From positions 9,434 to 73,433 of the forward strand of contig MLAK01000608.1 in NCBI GenBank assembly GCA_001839685.1: DNA of 64,000 bases, given 5' to 3'. Below the pieces are notes generated by a model, which had not been told where the DNA came from, made no database searches, and saw only the letters and a list, made by a program, of their open reading frames with translations. Source of the DNA: Tritrichomonas foetus. Lineage: Eukaryota > Parabasalia > Tritrichomonadida > Tritrichomonadidae. Of the stretch, positions 1 to 10,700 are shown in pieces. The position numbers and the translations under genes are program-made. Position 1 is the stretch's first letter; every line of letters begins with the position of its first letter.

Positions 1-27
1 TAGAATTTTTGTCCTTTCTATCTCACG

Positions 28-58
<31 letters not shown>
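28..58. repeat. poly(A) tract, 31 nt
   Basis: Uninterrupted run of A at the left edge. Nothing else recognisable lies between position 1 and the end of the E2F/DP-like gene at 307. Short open frames here are AT-rich noise. Confidence 0.9.
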
Positions 59-59
<1 letters not shown>

Positions 60-306
60 AGAATTTTACCATATCATATAGAATGTTATGTTATTTATAC
101 AACCTTTTATCTTTGATTTATCTATTTGTTAATATTAAACAATTAAATCCTTTCCATTCTACTGCTTTATATACTTTTATAAAAGGTCCAATCTATTATT
201 TTAAGACAGAATCTCTTTTAGAAAGAAATCTACATAAGAAAGGTATCTACATAAGAAAGAAATCTAAGAAAAGATCAATAATGAAAAACAAATTTGGATT
301 TAAAAA

Positions 307-873
307 TTATTCAAGATTTTCATGATTCCTAAGGGAACCAAGAATCTCCTTTTTGTGGTGAATTGATTCAATCAAATCTGAAGTTGTTTGCATGATTGAT
401 CGAATTGGTATTGGTGGATCAATTTTCGATGATGTACAAAAGTGAAATATTTTGTTGTCTTTTCTAGCAATTCCAAGACATACAAAAACATTGATTATAT
501 CAGTTAACCTTCTCCTTTCAAAATTATATTGTGTCATTATGTCAGTTTTTGTGAAATAATTCTGTGTTTGCAAGATATTAAATAGCGTGTCAATAATAGT
601 GTTGATTTGTGAGTCATTTTGAATTGAAGTTTGGCTAATAGCGGTATTATCCTTATTATCGTCATTATCTTCATTATCACTATAATCAATTAACTCTTTG
701 CCATAAAGAAGTTCATCAATTTTATCGAATTTCGAGTTTGGCTCTTCCTGAAATAAATCGATATCGGAGGGAAAGCATTGAGATGACTGTAAAATGATAG
801 GGTCATAATTACCTTGACTATCGCTCCCTTCTGAGTTGTCTAAATCATTCATTTTATGATTGATGAATGCCAT
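307..873 (-). CDS. E2F/DP-like winged-helix protein (short)
   Basis: 188 residues. Residues 92-147 look like the winged-helix DNA-binding domain of the E2F/DP family, transcription factors that control cell-cycle genes. The recognition-helix signature is RRRLTDIINVFVCLGI (residues 120-135), matching the family pattern RR(I/V)YD(I/A)xNVL followed by a short wing with K/N residues. The usual Tyr is Thr124. Upstream is an acidic N/D-rich linker (residues 60-80). There is no room for the usual coiled-coil/marked-box dimerisation region: only about 40 residues follow the wing, with one short helical stretch. Two Met codons (873 and 852) are possible starts; I give the longer. Stop is TAA. The family call rests on the recognition helix alone, so it could be another winged-helix protein. 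Confidence 0.6.
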   Translation of the reverse strand: MAFINHKMNDLDNSEGSDSQGNYDPIILQSSQCFPSDIDLFQEEPNSKFDKIDELLYGKELIDYSDNEDNDDNKDNTAISQTSIQNDSQINTIIDTLFNILQTQNYFTKTDIMTQYNFERRRLTDIINVFVCLGIARKDNKIFHFCTSSKIDPPIPIRSIMQTTSDLIESIHHKKEILGSLRNHENLE

Positions 874-1665
874 TTTGCACCATGATATTTTAAATTGATT
901 TATATCACATCAAACTTTTTCATTGCTTTTTTACCGAATTCCAGAGGCAAATGAAAAAAGATATTGTAATAGAATATGCTTTTGTACAAATGCTATTCAA
1001 AAAGTCCAATTTTCGAAAAAAATTATAATTATTCGATTTATAAATAGTCTCTAATTATTGCAAAAACCTTTGATAATTTATGGTTTTAGTGAATATCTGT
1101 CATCTTCATCTGACTTTGAACATACAATCAGTGAAAATCCAGGTGAAGACTTTTGAGGAAATCCACAAAAAAATGATCGAATAGAAATAATCTTAATTAT
1201 TCATCAATTTACTTTGAATTCATTTTATATCGCAAATAAAACAAGAGTAACTCATCATTTATTAACAATTGACTACCTTTCCACTTCCCAAAAATTTCAT
1301 CAATTAGAAAAAAAATGATGAAAATGAACTCAGCTCTTTAAAATTTAATTTCAACAAATGATAATGTTAACATTCATTCTAATAATTCTCTTAATTTCAT
1401 GATTTAATCGTTATGCTATAATAAAAATGGTGATAATACCAAACTTAAGTTAAATGAAACGATATTTTTATTTAAATATTTAAATAAGGGATTTTTCTTC
1501 CCTTTCGAAGTTTGACTTGTTTACTGAGTTCAGCGAAAAAATTATTATGGGAACTCCTTCTAAAAAAATCAAATCGAGAACATTTAGTTCTGTTTCTCAT
1601 TTCACTTTTTTACTCATAGAAAAAAAGTTGTTATATTCAATTGACAATTAAATTAAATTGAATGA
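874..1665. other. AT-rich intergenic region
   Basis: Divergent spacer between the E2F/DP-like gene and the acidic protein gene. No RNA gene or supported reading frame seen. Contains an AACGATA core near 1471 that resembles trichomonad promoter motif M3. Confidence 0.6.
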
Positions 1666-1683
1666 GACCGTTTACTAACGGTC
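1666..1683 (+). promoter_or_regulatory. Perfect inverted repeat GACCGTT-TACT-AACGGTC, putative Myb-type promoter element
   Basis: Two 7-nt arms around a 4-nt spacer, about 40 nt before the ATG at 1723, running straight into TCATTCAATAATTC, which resembles the trichomonad initiator (TCA+1, pyrimidine, T/A). The AACGG core resembles Myb-recognition sequences. The same 7-mer recurs upstream of other genes in this window. Function is inferred. Confidence 0.5.
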
Positions 1684-1722
1684 ATTCAATAATTCCCGAT
1701 TATAGAAAATTAAAAATTGCTC

Positions 1723-4700
1723 ATGGATACACGAAAAGAGGCAAGATCTCTCATCGAACAATTACAGGAAGTAAAAAATCATATTCACGCATTTTACAAT
1801 GTTTTATCAGCCTACGACTCGAAACCGACATTCAACGAAAGTCAATCGAACCAATTTTCGACCTTTTTGGCTCCGAAAAAAGACCCATTCATGCTAGATC
1901 GTGGTTTAAAGAATCAGCAAAAGTATCAATTATCGGAATCTTCTGAAGAAGAAGACAATAATTCGAGTTATGAAAAAATTCTCGAATCACTTAAAGAGAA
2001 AAGAAAATTGAAAAAATTGAGAGAAGCAGCTCGAAACAACGAAAGAAATCAAAAAACAAACGAAAACAACAAAGATTATCGTCACCGAAAAAATCCGCAT
2101 CAAGACCTCGATAAAGATGAAAAACGTCATCATCACCACCACCACCAATCAAATCGTCGCCAAAATCGCCAAAAAGACATTTGTGACGATTTGGATTTTT
2201 TGGATGACTCTGACGATTCTATTTTAGCACCAAATATCAAAAATAATAGAAACTCTCGAAATTCCCGAAAAGGAACGAGAGCAGAACCAAGAAAGGAAAC
2301 CAGAAAAGCAGAAACGAAAGCCAAAAATTCTAATAACCAAAGAAACGTAAAAGAAAGGGGAATCAAACTCGATTTTGATGATGATGATATTGAATTTCAT
2401 GATGAAAAACTAAGTAAGCATTCATCAAGAAAACGTGATGACAGAGACAGAAGAAGATCAGAAAAACGATCACCTGAACAAAAAAGAAGACACCATCGCA
2501 ATGTTGATTATGAAGATCGTAATATTGAAGATGTTGATGAGCTCTTCAGTTCTGATTTCTTAGAAGAACTTGAAAAATACGCTCCTCGTTCAAAACAAGG
2601 AGGAAGAAACAGAAACAACAACAACAATCCAAAAAATAGAAATCATAAAATTCCAAAAACTGAATTATCGTCAGATTCTGAAATTGATGCCATAATTCGT
2701 CATACGGACAAATTTAGACAATCTCCATCTCAACAACGAAATAACTCACACCAAAAAAATTCCAATTCTCGCCAAAATAGAAATTCACAACAAAGTTCTT
2801 CACAGAAATTGTCAAGCGGCTCATTGGGTAGTTCAATGAATCATTCAAGTCAATCAAAACGATCAAATTCATCGCTTAGTGATGAAAAGAAATCAGAATT
2901 AAGTAAAATTCTCGAATTATCTAAATATTTCGATGAAAGACGAAAATTAAGAGAATCAAACTCAGCATCCCCACAAGTTCAACATAAAACTCAAACACAA
3001 ATTTCCGAATTAAATGACTCTTCAAGTAATTCTATTAATTCTTCAATTATTTCACCACTTCAAAAAGGAAACAATGGAAATGTCAATAAAAACGTTCAAA
3101 CGAATAAAAATGGAAGAAAAGGAACGAATTCTAAAACTGGTCAATTCGAAAATGATCCAGAAATGGAAAAAGTTTCCCGAACAATTGATGAAATTTCTGA
3201 TTCAAGTGAAAGCTTAATTTATGAACCACCAAAACCAGAAGAAGTCGAATTTCCCCAATCCCCGCTCAAAAATAAACAGAAACATACTAAACAATCATCT
3301 CAAAATAAACAATCATCAAAACAAAATCACGATAAATTGAATAATGAGAATGAGCATCTATCAGAATCATCAACTGCTTCTCAACCACGAAGGAAAACTG
3401 CAGCCAAAACAAAATCACCAAGAAAAAGACCACAAAAGAAGAAAAACTTTAATGAAGAGTTCTCAAGTGATACGAATTTGAATAATATTCATCAAAAAAT
3501 TGAAGACTTGAATTTAGACAATTCAACAGAATCAGAAACACAACCAAAACAACCAGTTTCTGCTGAAGAACTCCAAATGATTGAAGATATGATGATTTCT
3601 TCATCAGCAATCGAAAGAATATCAACACCTTCTTCAATTTCTGAGTGTGATCCATCAGCACCACAATCAGAACCAATGTTTGAAGACTATGAGTCAAATC
3701 AAACCGATGGAAATGAAGAACCAGCAAGTTTAGTAATGGATTTGAATTCACATGAATTCAACACAATAGAGGAAGAAGATGAAACTTCTCACGAAGAAGA
3801 GGATAAAGATGAATTCGATATTCAGTCACGAGACATTCAAATTCAAGAACTGGATGAAGAAGAAGAACAATGCACAGAGATTCATGATCTTGTAAATGAT
3901 AGTGATATTGACCAAAATGATCAACAGAGAGATCAAAAATCTTCACATTCACAAGATTTAAATGCTGATGATTTCGAGTCACCAGATCCAAATGAAATTG
4001 ATGAAAATAATGAACTTTCTCAATCAGGCGAAATAAGTGAAGAAGAAACACGAAATGAAATCAAAATATTATCAACTTCAACAAGTGATGAAGAACCAAA
4101 TGAAGCTTCTTCGCAGAAACAAGACCAAAATGAGAATAACAACAATAATATTGAGAATAATGAAGAAGAAGAAAAAGTGTTTGATACTTCATCATCATCA
4201 AATTTAATTTATGTTGAAGATATTGCTGTTCAAACTTTTTCAAGCGAAGCTGATAAGAAATTTGAAAACAATGAGGGACAAGAACATAAAGAAGAAGATG
4301 ACCAACAAGATCAAAATGAAGAAGAAGAACATCAACATCATGAAGAAGAAGAAATTGAATCCAAAGCTGAACAAAGCTCAGAAGAAATTGAATCCAAAAC
4401 TGAACAAAGCTCAGAAGAAATTGAATCCAAAACTGAACCAAGCTCAGAAGAAATTGAATCCAAAACTGAACAAGCTTCAGAAGAAATTGAATCCAAAACT
4501 GAACAAAGCTCAGAAGAAATTAAAGAAGAAGAACTACAAGAAAATGACAGCAGCAATATTGAAAATGAAATCATAAATGAAGAAGAGGAAGAAGCCTTTG
4601 AAAATGTTGAAGATGAACAAAGGAAAGAAGAAGAAATTAATGGAAAAGAAGAAGAAAATAATGATTTATTTTTGCAAGACCTTTCAAGTTCAGAAATCAA

Positions 4701-4812
4701 CAAACTTCTCCAATTTGATGATGATAAAAAAGAAGATTCTGAAGATGATGATCTTCTAAATGATGATCTTGAGGATGATATAAATAATATTATCAACCAA
4801 TATGGAAATTAA
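1723..4812 (+). CDS. Acidic, Ser/Glu/Asn-rich low-complexity protein
   Basis: 1029 residues from the ATG at 1723, following an initiator-like TCATTC. I do not recognise the family. The first 45 residues (after MDTRKEARSLIEQLQEV) are predicted helical and the least biased part. Residues about 90-330 are basic and Lys/Arg/Asn/His-rich, including a natural run of six His near residue 138. The last 600 residues are strongly acidic with Ser-rich, Glu-rich and Asp-rich blocks. Near the C-terminus five copies of an 11-residue unit (EEIESKTEQSS) are encoded by a 33-nt tandem repeat. No membrane segment or signal peptide. The stop TAA is followed by A, giving UAAA. Probably a disordered nuclear or scaffold protein; that is only a composition-based guess. 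Confidence 0.75.
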   Translation: MDTRKEARSLIEQLQEVKNHIHAFYNVLSAYDSKPTFNESQSNQFSTFLAPKKDPFMLDRGLKNQQKYQLSESSEEEDNNSSYEKILESLKEKRKLKKLREAARNNERNQKTNENNKDYRHRKNPHQDLDKDEKRHHHHHHQSNRRQNRQKDICDDLDFLDDSDDSILAPNIKNNRNSRNSRKGTRAEPRKETRKAETKAKNSNNQRNVKERGIKLDFDDDDIEFHDEKLSKHSSRKRDDRDRRRSEKRSPEQKRRHHRNVDYEDRNIEDVDELFSSDFLEELEKYAPRSKQGGRNRNNNNNPKNRNHKIPKTELSSDSEIDAIIRHTDKFRQSPSQQRNNSHQKNSNSRQNRNSQQSSSQKLSSGSLGSSMNHSSQSKRSNSSLSDEKKSELSKILELSKYFDERRKLRESNSASPQVQHKTQTQISELNDSSSNSINSSIISPLQKGNNGNVNKNVQTNKNGRKGTNSKTGQFENDPEMEKVSRTIDEISDSSESLIYEPPKPEEVEFPQSPLKNKQKHTKQSSQNKQSSKQNHDKLNNENEHLSESSTASQPRRKTAAKTKSPRKRPQKKKNFNEEFSSDTNLNNIHQKIEDLNLDNSTESETQPKQPVSAEELQMIEDMMISSSAIERISTPSSISECDPSAPQSEPMFEDYESNQTDGNEEPASLVMDLNSHEFNTIEEEDETSHEEEDKDEFDIQSRDIQIQELDEEEEQCTEIHDLVNDSDIDQNDQQRDQKSSHSQDLNADDFESPDPNEIDENNELSQSGEISEEETRNEIKILSTSTSDEEPNEASSQKQDQNENNNNNIENNEEEEKVFDTSSSSNLIYVEDIAVQTFSSEADKKFENNEGQEHKEEDDQQDQNEEEEHQHHEEEEIESKAEQSSEEIESKTEQSSEEIESKTEPSSEEIESKTEQASEEIESKTEQSSEEIKEEELQENDSSNIENEIINEEEEEAFENVEDEQRKEEEINGKEEENNDLFLQDLSSSEINKLLQFDDDKKEDSEDDDLLNDDLEDDINNIINQYGN
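4348..4512 (+). repeat. 33-nt tandem repeat inside a coding sequence (5 copies)
   Basis: Five consecutive 33-nt units encode EEIESKTEQSS with few changes (A for T, P for Q, A for S). The array is in frame with the acidic protein. Long antisense frames across it are by-products of the codon bias. Confidence 0.9.
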
Positions 4813-5302
4813 ATGAGTTAACAATTTTACACGACGGATAACTAATTTTTGTGCATTGATTATTTTATTTAATTAAAAATTAACGATTCCAAGCTTTTGA
4901 TTATTGCTTCCCTTATGTTTTCTTTTATTTACAAGCATAAAATTGTTTCTTTAAATGAATTGGTAAATCTCAACAAAGATGGTGCAATACCACAATCTTT
5001 ATATTTATAGTATAAAAGAATGCTTTGGAAGAGAAAAAAGAAAGATATTTTAGAGAAAAAAGAAACAATAACATTGAAGGATTAGATAACAATGAGATTA
5101 TTAAAAAGAGAAACAAACTTTTTTATATTTTACTTGGTCACATAATCAGAAAAAGTTATAAACAATGCATCATTTTATGTACAAATATTTACACAAAAAG
5201 TTAATTATGAAGTGATACCACAATCATTTCCATCGTATTATAGAATTATTAACCTTAAATTAGACATTTCACCTATTACTTGATTTTTTCTAATCTTAAA
5301 TA
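4813..5302. other. Intergenic region
   Basis: AT-rich spacer upstream of the capping-protein gene. An initiator-like TTCACCTATTAC lies about 35 nt before the ATG. Nothing else supported. Confidence 0.5.
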
Positions 5303-6094
5303 ATGAAGCAAGTAAAGCTTGCATCGAATTTTCTTCAGAACGCTCCACCAGGTGAGTACGAACAGTGCTCAGCTGCTCTCGGAACTATAGTTTCCGACTC
5401 AAATACAGTTCGCCAGGCTCGCCAGCAATCAGGGAAAATATGGCACGAAAACAGCTATTATTACGTAATTGTTTCAGATCACCAGGCTATTGTTTGTAAA
5501 GAAGCATGCCAACCAGATGGAAGCTACCTCGATCCAACCACAGGGAAAACGTTTAAATTTGATTACGAATCGAAGAAAACTTCATTAACTGGTCAATCAG
5601 TCAATCTCCCGCAAATTTGCACCGACATCATGACAATACTCACACCGTACTGCGAAGCAAGCTACAAAGAGAAAAGCGCGTGCGGATGCTATCCATGCCC
5701 AGATGGATCAGTTTACATCGTAATGAGAAGCTCTTCAATTTCACTTCCAAACTACAGAACAGGTGCTGTCTATGCCTCCTACAAGTTATCGAAAGACGGA
5801 ACCTTGAAAGGCAGAATTGATGCTATTCAGCACTTCTTTGAAAGTGGAAATGCTTTAGGCCAGTTTGGTGCAAATTTGGCTTCTAAAGTGAAAATGGGAA
5901 GCAATACAAAAGAAGTCGCAAAAGAAGTGATCAGAGTTATTGATGAATTTGAACAAAAGTGGCTCGATGCCGCAAATACTGCTTTTGAAAGAGTCAATAA
6001 TGAAGCATTGTTTAAATTGAGAAGGAAAATACCATTCACACATTCAAAGATCGATTGGGAAAGAGAATTAACACCAGGATCATTCATTGCATGA
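5303..6094 (+). CDS. CAPZA: F-actin-capping protein subunit alpha
   Basis: 263 residues, close to the usual 260-290. CapZ alpha pairs with CapZ beta to cap the barbed end of actin filaments. Matching features are an N-terminal helical start with NFLQNAPPGEYEQ, corresponding to the family's FIxxAPPGEFNEV; a central FLDP/FKFD-like segment (YLDPTTGKTFKFDYE); and the very characteristic C-terminal stretch ALFKLRRKIPFTHSKIDW, matching the family's FKALRRQLPVTRTKIDW. The tail after this (ERELTPGSFIA) corresponds to the actin-binding tentacle and is short. A cysteine pair cluster (CGCYPC near residue 127) is unusual. ATG at 5303 is the first Met of the frame; stop TGA. No beta subunit is seen in this window. 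Confidence 0.92.
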   Translation: MKQVKLASNFLQNAPPGEYEQCSAALGTIVSDSNTVRQARQQSGKIWHENSYYYVIVSDHQAIVCKEACQPDGSYLDPTTGKTFKFDYESKKTSLTGQSVNLPQICTDIMTILTPYCEASYKEKSACGCYPCPDGSVYIVMRSSSISLPNYRTGAVYASYKLSKDGTLKGRIDAIQHFFESGNALGQFGANLASKVKMGSNTKEVAKEVIRVIDEFEQKWLDAANTAFERVNNEALFKLRRKIPFTHSKIDWERELTPGSFIA

Positions 6095-6155
6095 GCGAAT
6101 AGTGACAATAAATCTTTGATTTGATTTTATTTCTTTTCATTCATTCATCTTTTGT

Positions 6156-6287
6156 TTCTTGAATTCCATTCTTTCATTTCTTGAATTCCATTCGATCATT
6201 TCTTGAATTCCATTCGATCATTTCTTGAATTCCATTCATTCATTTCTTGAATTCCATTCGTTCATTTCTTGAATTCCATTCGTTCAA
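6156..6287. repeat. 22-nt minisatellite, 6 copies
   Basis: Six tandem 22-nt units of the form TTCTTGAATTCCATTCGATCAT, about 60 nt after the capping-protein stop codon. Differences between units are confined to 3-4 positions. A separate short direct repeat (ACAAAGATAAATRAAC) follows around 6363-6415. The remaining spacer to 6777 has no supported feature. Confidence 0.9.
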
Positions 6288-6777
6288 TAATTTTTCTTTC
6301 TTGACCATTTACCATGTTATTGAGGATGATAGTAGGAATTTTTACGCAATATTTTGAGAATTACAAAGATAAATAAACTGATTTCACTGATAGAGAAAAT
6401 ACAAAGATAAATGAACAATTTTTGATCTCTATGTTTCCAAATTTACTGTTTACATCTCATCGCTATGATGACACATTAGGCTAACTATTTGCTTGTGATC
6501 ACAATTTTATTATTTTTATTTTGTTCCGTTATATGTTAGTTATGAATTAAAGGTAAATTTCTTATTCAAATTGATTTTTTTATTTATTTTTTTTCTTATT
6601 GGCTTTAATTATATTGAATTTGATGATTTTTTAAGTTCGATTCAATAGTATTTATAAATTTTTCAGGAAAACAAAAGCATTCCAGGAAATTGGTGATTTT
6701 GTTTTTCACTCGGAGTTTTTTCAATTCTCTGAAAAAGTTGACTGGCCGCTTTCAAATAAAATCTGGATTGTGGTCGT

Positions 6778-7251
6778 ATGACATTTGATATAAAAAATCC
6801 AAAAATCATGAAGAAACATCAAAAAGGCAAAGACTCGAAAAAACAAGAAGTGAAACCAAAAAGAAGATCAGATGATGCCGCACTTGTTAAAGCAGCACAA
6901 ATGCTTTTGAACGATGACATTGACTTAAACGTAATTCCTGATTGCGATATGAAAGAAGAATTTTTGGAGCTTGCCGAACTCGCGATCCAAGATCGGATTA
7001 AATCGCTTCAAAAGGCTCGTCTTGAATTTCTTACCAACAAAATGGAGGAACTTCACGAAAGAGAGAAAAATCACATCGAAATCGAAAAAAGGAAACAAGA
7101 GCAGCAAATCCTTCGTGAAAAGAGGGAGAAAAATAGACGATTGCTTCGAATGAAAACAAAGAAAGGACAGCCAATCTTAAAGAATCTTGCAAGAATTCAA
7201 TATCAACAAGTCCGCGAAATGATTCAAAGGGAGCAGAATCAAAAACACTGA
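6778..7251 (+). CDS. Small basic helical protein, FYV7/CCDC59-like rRNA-processing candidate
   Basis: 157 residues, rich in Lys, Arg, Glu and Gln. A basic N-terminus (residues 10-32) is followed by an acidic helix (about 35-65) and a long charged coiled coil (about 65-125). The C-terminal motif MKTKKGQPILKNLARIQYQQV resembles the KKTKKGQP...LLxKIQ tail of the FYV7/CCDC59 family, nucleolar factors in small-subunit rRNA maturation. That similarity is the only functional clue. The ATG at 6778 is used; an in-frame Met at 6808 is an alternative. Stop TGA. Confidence 0.6.
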   Translation: MTFDIKNPKIMKKHQKGKDSKKQEVKPKRRSDDAALVKAAQMLLNDDIDLNVIPDCDMKEEFLELAELAIQDRIKSLQKARLEFLTNKMEELHEREKNHIEIEKRKQEQQILREKREKNRRLLRMKTKKGQPILKNLARIQYQQVREMIQREQNQKH

Positions 7252-7346
7252 AATCTTGCACGAATATTTTTGTTAAATTTTTGTATATTCAATCTTTCTC
7301 TCTTTTTCTTTTTTCCATTCTTCATTTTCTCTCTTTTTTAATCACT

Positions 7347-7655
7347 AAAAACATATCAAGTAACAAAAACATATCAAGTAACAGAAACATATCAATTAAC
7401 AAAAACACATCAAGTAACAAAAACATATCAAGTAACAAAAACATATCAAGTAACAGAAACATATCAATTAACAAAAACACATCGAGTAACAAAAACATAT
7501 CAAGTAACAAAAACATATCAAGTAACAAAAACATATCAAGTAACATAAACACATCGAGTAACAAAAACATATCGAGTAACAAAAACATATCAAGTAACAA
7601 AAACACATCGAGTAACAAAAACATATCAAGTAACAAAAACATATCAAGTAACAAA
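7347..7655. repeat. 18-nt minisatellite with higher-order structure (about 17 copies)
   Basis: Tandem 18-nt units AACATATCAAGTAACAAA and variants, roughly 95 nt after the preceding stop. The variants (AGA for AAA, ATT for AGT, ACA for ATA) recur in a 5-unit, 90-nt super-repeat. The array is open on both strands, but no start codon or family supports a protein. It separates the converging 3' ends of the FYV7-like and kinase genes. Confidence 0.9.
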
Positions 7656-7733
7656 AACTTATAAAATAATATAGAATAGTTCGATCATAATTAACATTTA
7701 TATCTAACCATTTGGTACAATTCTCATAAAAAT

Positions 7734-10700
7734 TCATTTTATATAGTTTTCAACATTTCCGAGGAAATATTTAGCATAACTATCCATTTGTGGTACGTCT
7801 AATAGTTGATTAAAGTATTCAATCAAATCTGGTGTAGCAAGCTGCTTCGCCATCTTTCCATGTCTGCTCATTGCCGATATTACTGCAATTGCTCCTGATG
7901 TAAGATCATTTCTTTCATGTAGTAGAGTGAGAAAAACAGGAAGACACATAATATAATCTTCACTGTAAGTAAGTTGAACAAATTGATCAATCGTCAAAAT
8001 AAATTGAGTTAGTGTTGACAATGATTCATTAATCTTAAATTGTCCAATGAAAACTCTCAAAAATCCTGTTTCTAAAAGCTTTTTGGCAAATTTATTCGAC
8101 ATTCTAATTCTTTTCAAAATAGAATTCAAGCCATCGTAATATTGAATTTCTGGCAAGTGTGCAACTTGGAAAAGAAAATGATAAATTTCATTTGAATTAA
8201 TCATTTTCTCTTTAAAGTCAAGATCAGTAAATAAATACAAGAAAAGTTGGAATGATGAACGAATTGTTTCTGGTTTAACAACTTTCATCCATAATAAATT
8301 GTTCACTGCAATTTCAGCATGTTTTTTCGATGTACTTACAAACTTAAAAACAAGGGGAAATGTATCAGGTGTTAACAAAGCCCGTGTTACTATATTAGAA
8401 AACAAAGTTTTCGATAAAGGTAAGACTTTTACACGGAGTAGAAGTGAAACTACATACTTTGAAAGATCATTATATCGTAAAATCTTATTTAAATAAGTAT
8501 AAGGATGTTGGAATTCATCATCAAATAACGAACAAATAGCTTTTATTGCTTGAATAGAAACATCTGTACGCTTTGATTTAATAAATGATAAGAAAATTGG
8601 TCGTAATTGGGGCATATTTGCTTTTTTAAATTGTTCATATTCTTTCATCATATAATGAAAGATATCAATATAATGAACACCACAAGGATTATTTATATAG
8701 GCTTTGGCATGTGATATGAAGAATGTAATAATTGGATAAGGATCTACTGATAAAGAAACGTTTTCAATGAATTTTCCCAATAGTGCGATTGAAGCTTCAG
8801 TATCATTCAAGATGTAATAAATTGTAATACGTCTATACACTGGATTTAATAAATTCGGACGGAATTCAAAGAAAATCAATAATAAATGAAAAACAACACC
8901 TCTTACTTCTTCTTTCGAATAAGGTAAAACAGTGTATAATTTGCATTCATGATATGTATTTAAAAAGTTGTGATTCGCTTTCGCAATATCTAGGAAAAAT
9001 TGAAGTATTGATTTTACAGCTACCATGTTTTTAGCTTCATATATTATATTGAATACTTTCTTAAACAACGATGGGAAATTTTCAGGTTGTAGTTTTGTTT
9101 TGATAGAGTCTAAATATTCAAAGAATTCTGGTTTTGTTGGATCACTTAATGCATCTTCTGAAATAGTTTGTAAAATGGATGAATTATCTAAAGTAACAAT
9201 TGTTGGTTCTTGACCAGTTGAAATATTTGGTTTTTGGAATATCAAATCACGTCCAGTTTCGCTAACATAAGATAATCTTGGTTTTGCTTGTCCAGGTTTA
9301 TGAGCTGCCTTTTTATTTGCAAGACGATATTCCAAGTCCGAAATAACTTCATCAATATTACAAAATGGCTTTGGTAGTTCAGGAGGTGGTTTTAGCTTTT
9401 CTTTTCGATCTTCTTCTTTTAGCATTTGTGCAAATTCAACAACTTGAGAAACGTCAGCACCTGGAAAATAAGCTTTTCCTTTTGAAAATGTCTTAACTAT
9501 TTCTTTGAAAGTAGGCCTATCTTTTGGTTTTTGCGCCCAACATTTTCGAATTAGCTCTTTCATTGGTTTATTTGCTGTTTTAAACCCAGGTCGAACATTA
9601 TTATTAATAAACTGAGTGATTTCTGTTGGTGTTTTTCGATTAAAACAATTATGTGATTCAACCATTTCATAAAGAAGCATTCCATAAGCATAAACATCAG
9701 CTTTTGTATCATAATTGCGTGTATTTAAGATTTCTGGAGCCATATGTGACAATGTTCCAAGATTCTTGGAAAGTTTGCTACTTTCGTTTAAAATTCGTGC
9801 AGTTCCAAAATCAATAATTCGAGGAAGGCCTTCAGAATCAATTAAAATGTTTAATGCTTTAAGGTCTCGATGAATGACATTTTTAGACCCAATGTAATCC
9901 ATTCCATGTGCAATACATAAAGCAATAATGCTTAAATGAGTCCCAGAAAGTGCAGAACTCCTATGTGATCGATTTGTGTGCATAAAAAGAGTATCATGTG
10001 GCATATATTCTGTTATCAATGAATATGGAGGAGTTATGGTGAATCCAACAAATGGTATAACAAATCTACTTTGTGTTAAAGCCAGAGTATTGATTTCTCT
10101 AATGAATGAAAGTAAATGTTTTCCTTTTAAAGTTGTTGTTGATAATTCTTTCACTGCAACAACTTTCCCAGTTCGTAAGTCGTTTGCTTTCCAAACTTTA
10201 CTAAATCCACCTTCTCCAATTTCTTGAATGAATTCAAAATCGGAAATATCTCGTAATAAATGGGGATGGGATCGAATTAATTTTATTTGTGTTGCAATAT
10301 GAATTCTTTCTAATGAGTCACTATCTTCTTTCTTTATTTTAGCACTTTGCTTTATGATTCTTATATCTTCTGCATTGTATTTTTTGACATCGTCATCAAA
10401 TAATTGAAATTCAGTTGCGCGCCTGTCGCGTCTCACAATTGGAAAGAAATCATCGTCATCGACTATTTCTACTTTTTCATTATTTTTATTAACTTCTTCC
10501 ATGATTTCCTGAAAATTTATATGGAGTGAAGCGATGGAATTATATTGCCTAATTTCCACAGGACTACTTTTCTCAGTACTGACAGCTTTAGCATTATCGT
10601 GATCAACTTGAATATTGTTTTTAGTAAATTTAACGAGTAATCTTGGTTTTCTTGGAGAACTAATTTCACCATTTTCGTTTACATTATTTGGGTTCTTAAA

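Noticed and set aside
4061..4796. Antisense frames in the acidic protein gene (Ser/Leu-rich)
   Set aside because: They mirror GAA/GAT/TCA codon repetition on the coding strand, with no independent start context or family.
7281..7664. Open frames on both strands over the 18-nt repeat (NISSNK-type and LLLDMF-type proteins)
   Set aside because: The repeat unit lacks stops in these frames, which makes them open by chance. The plus frame has no ATG start and the variants change amino acids freely.
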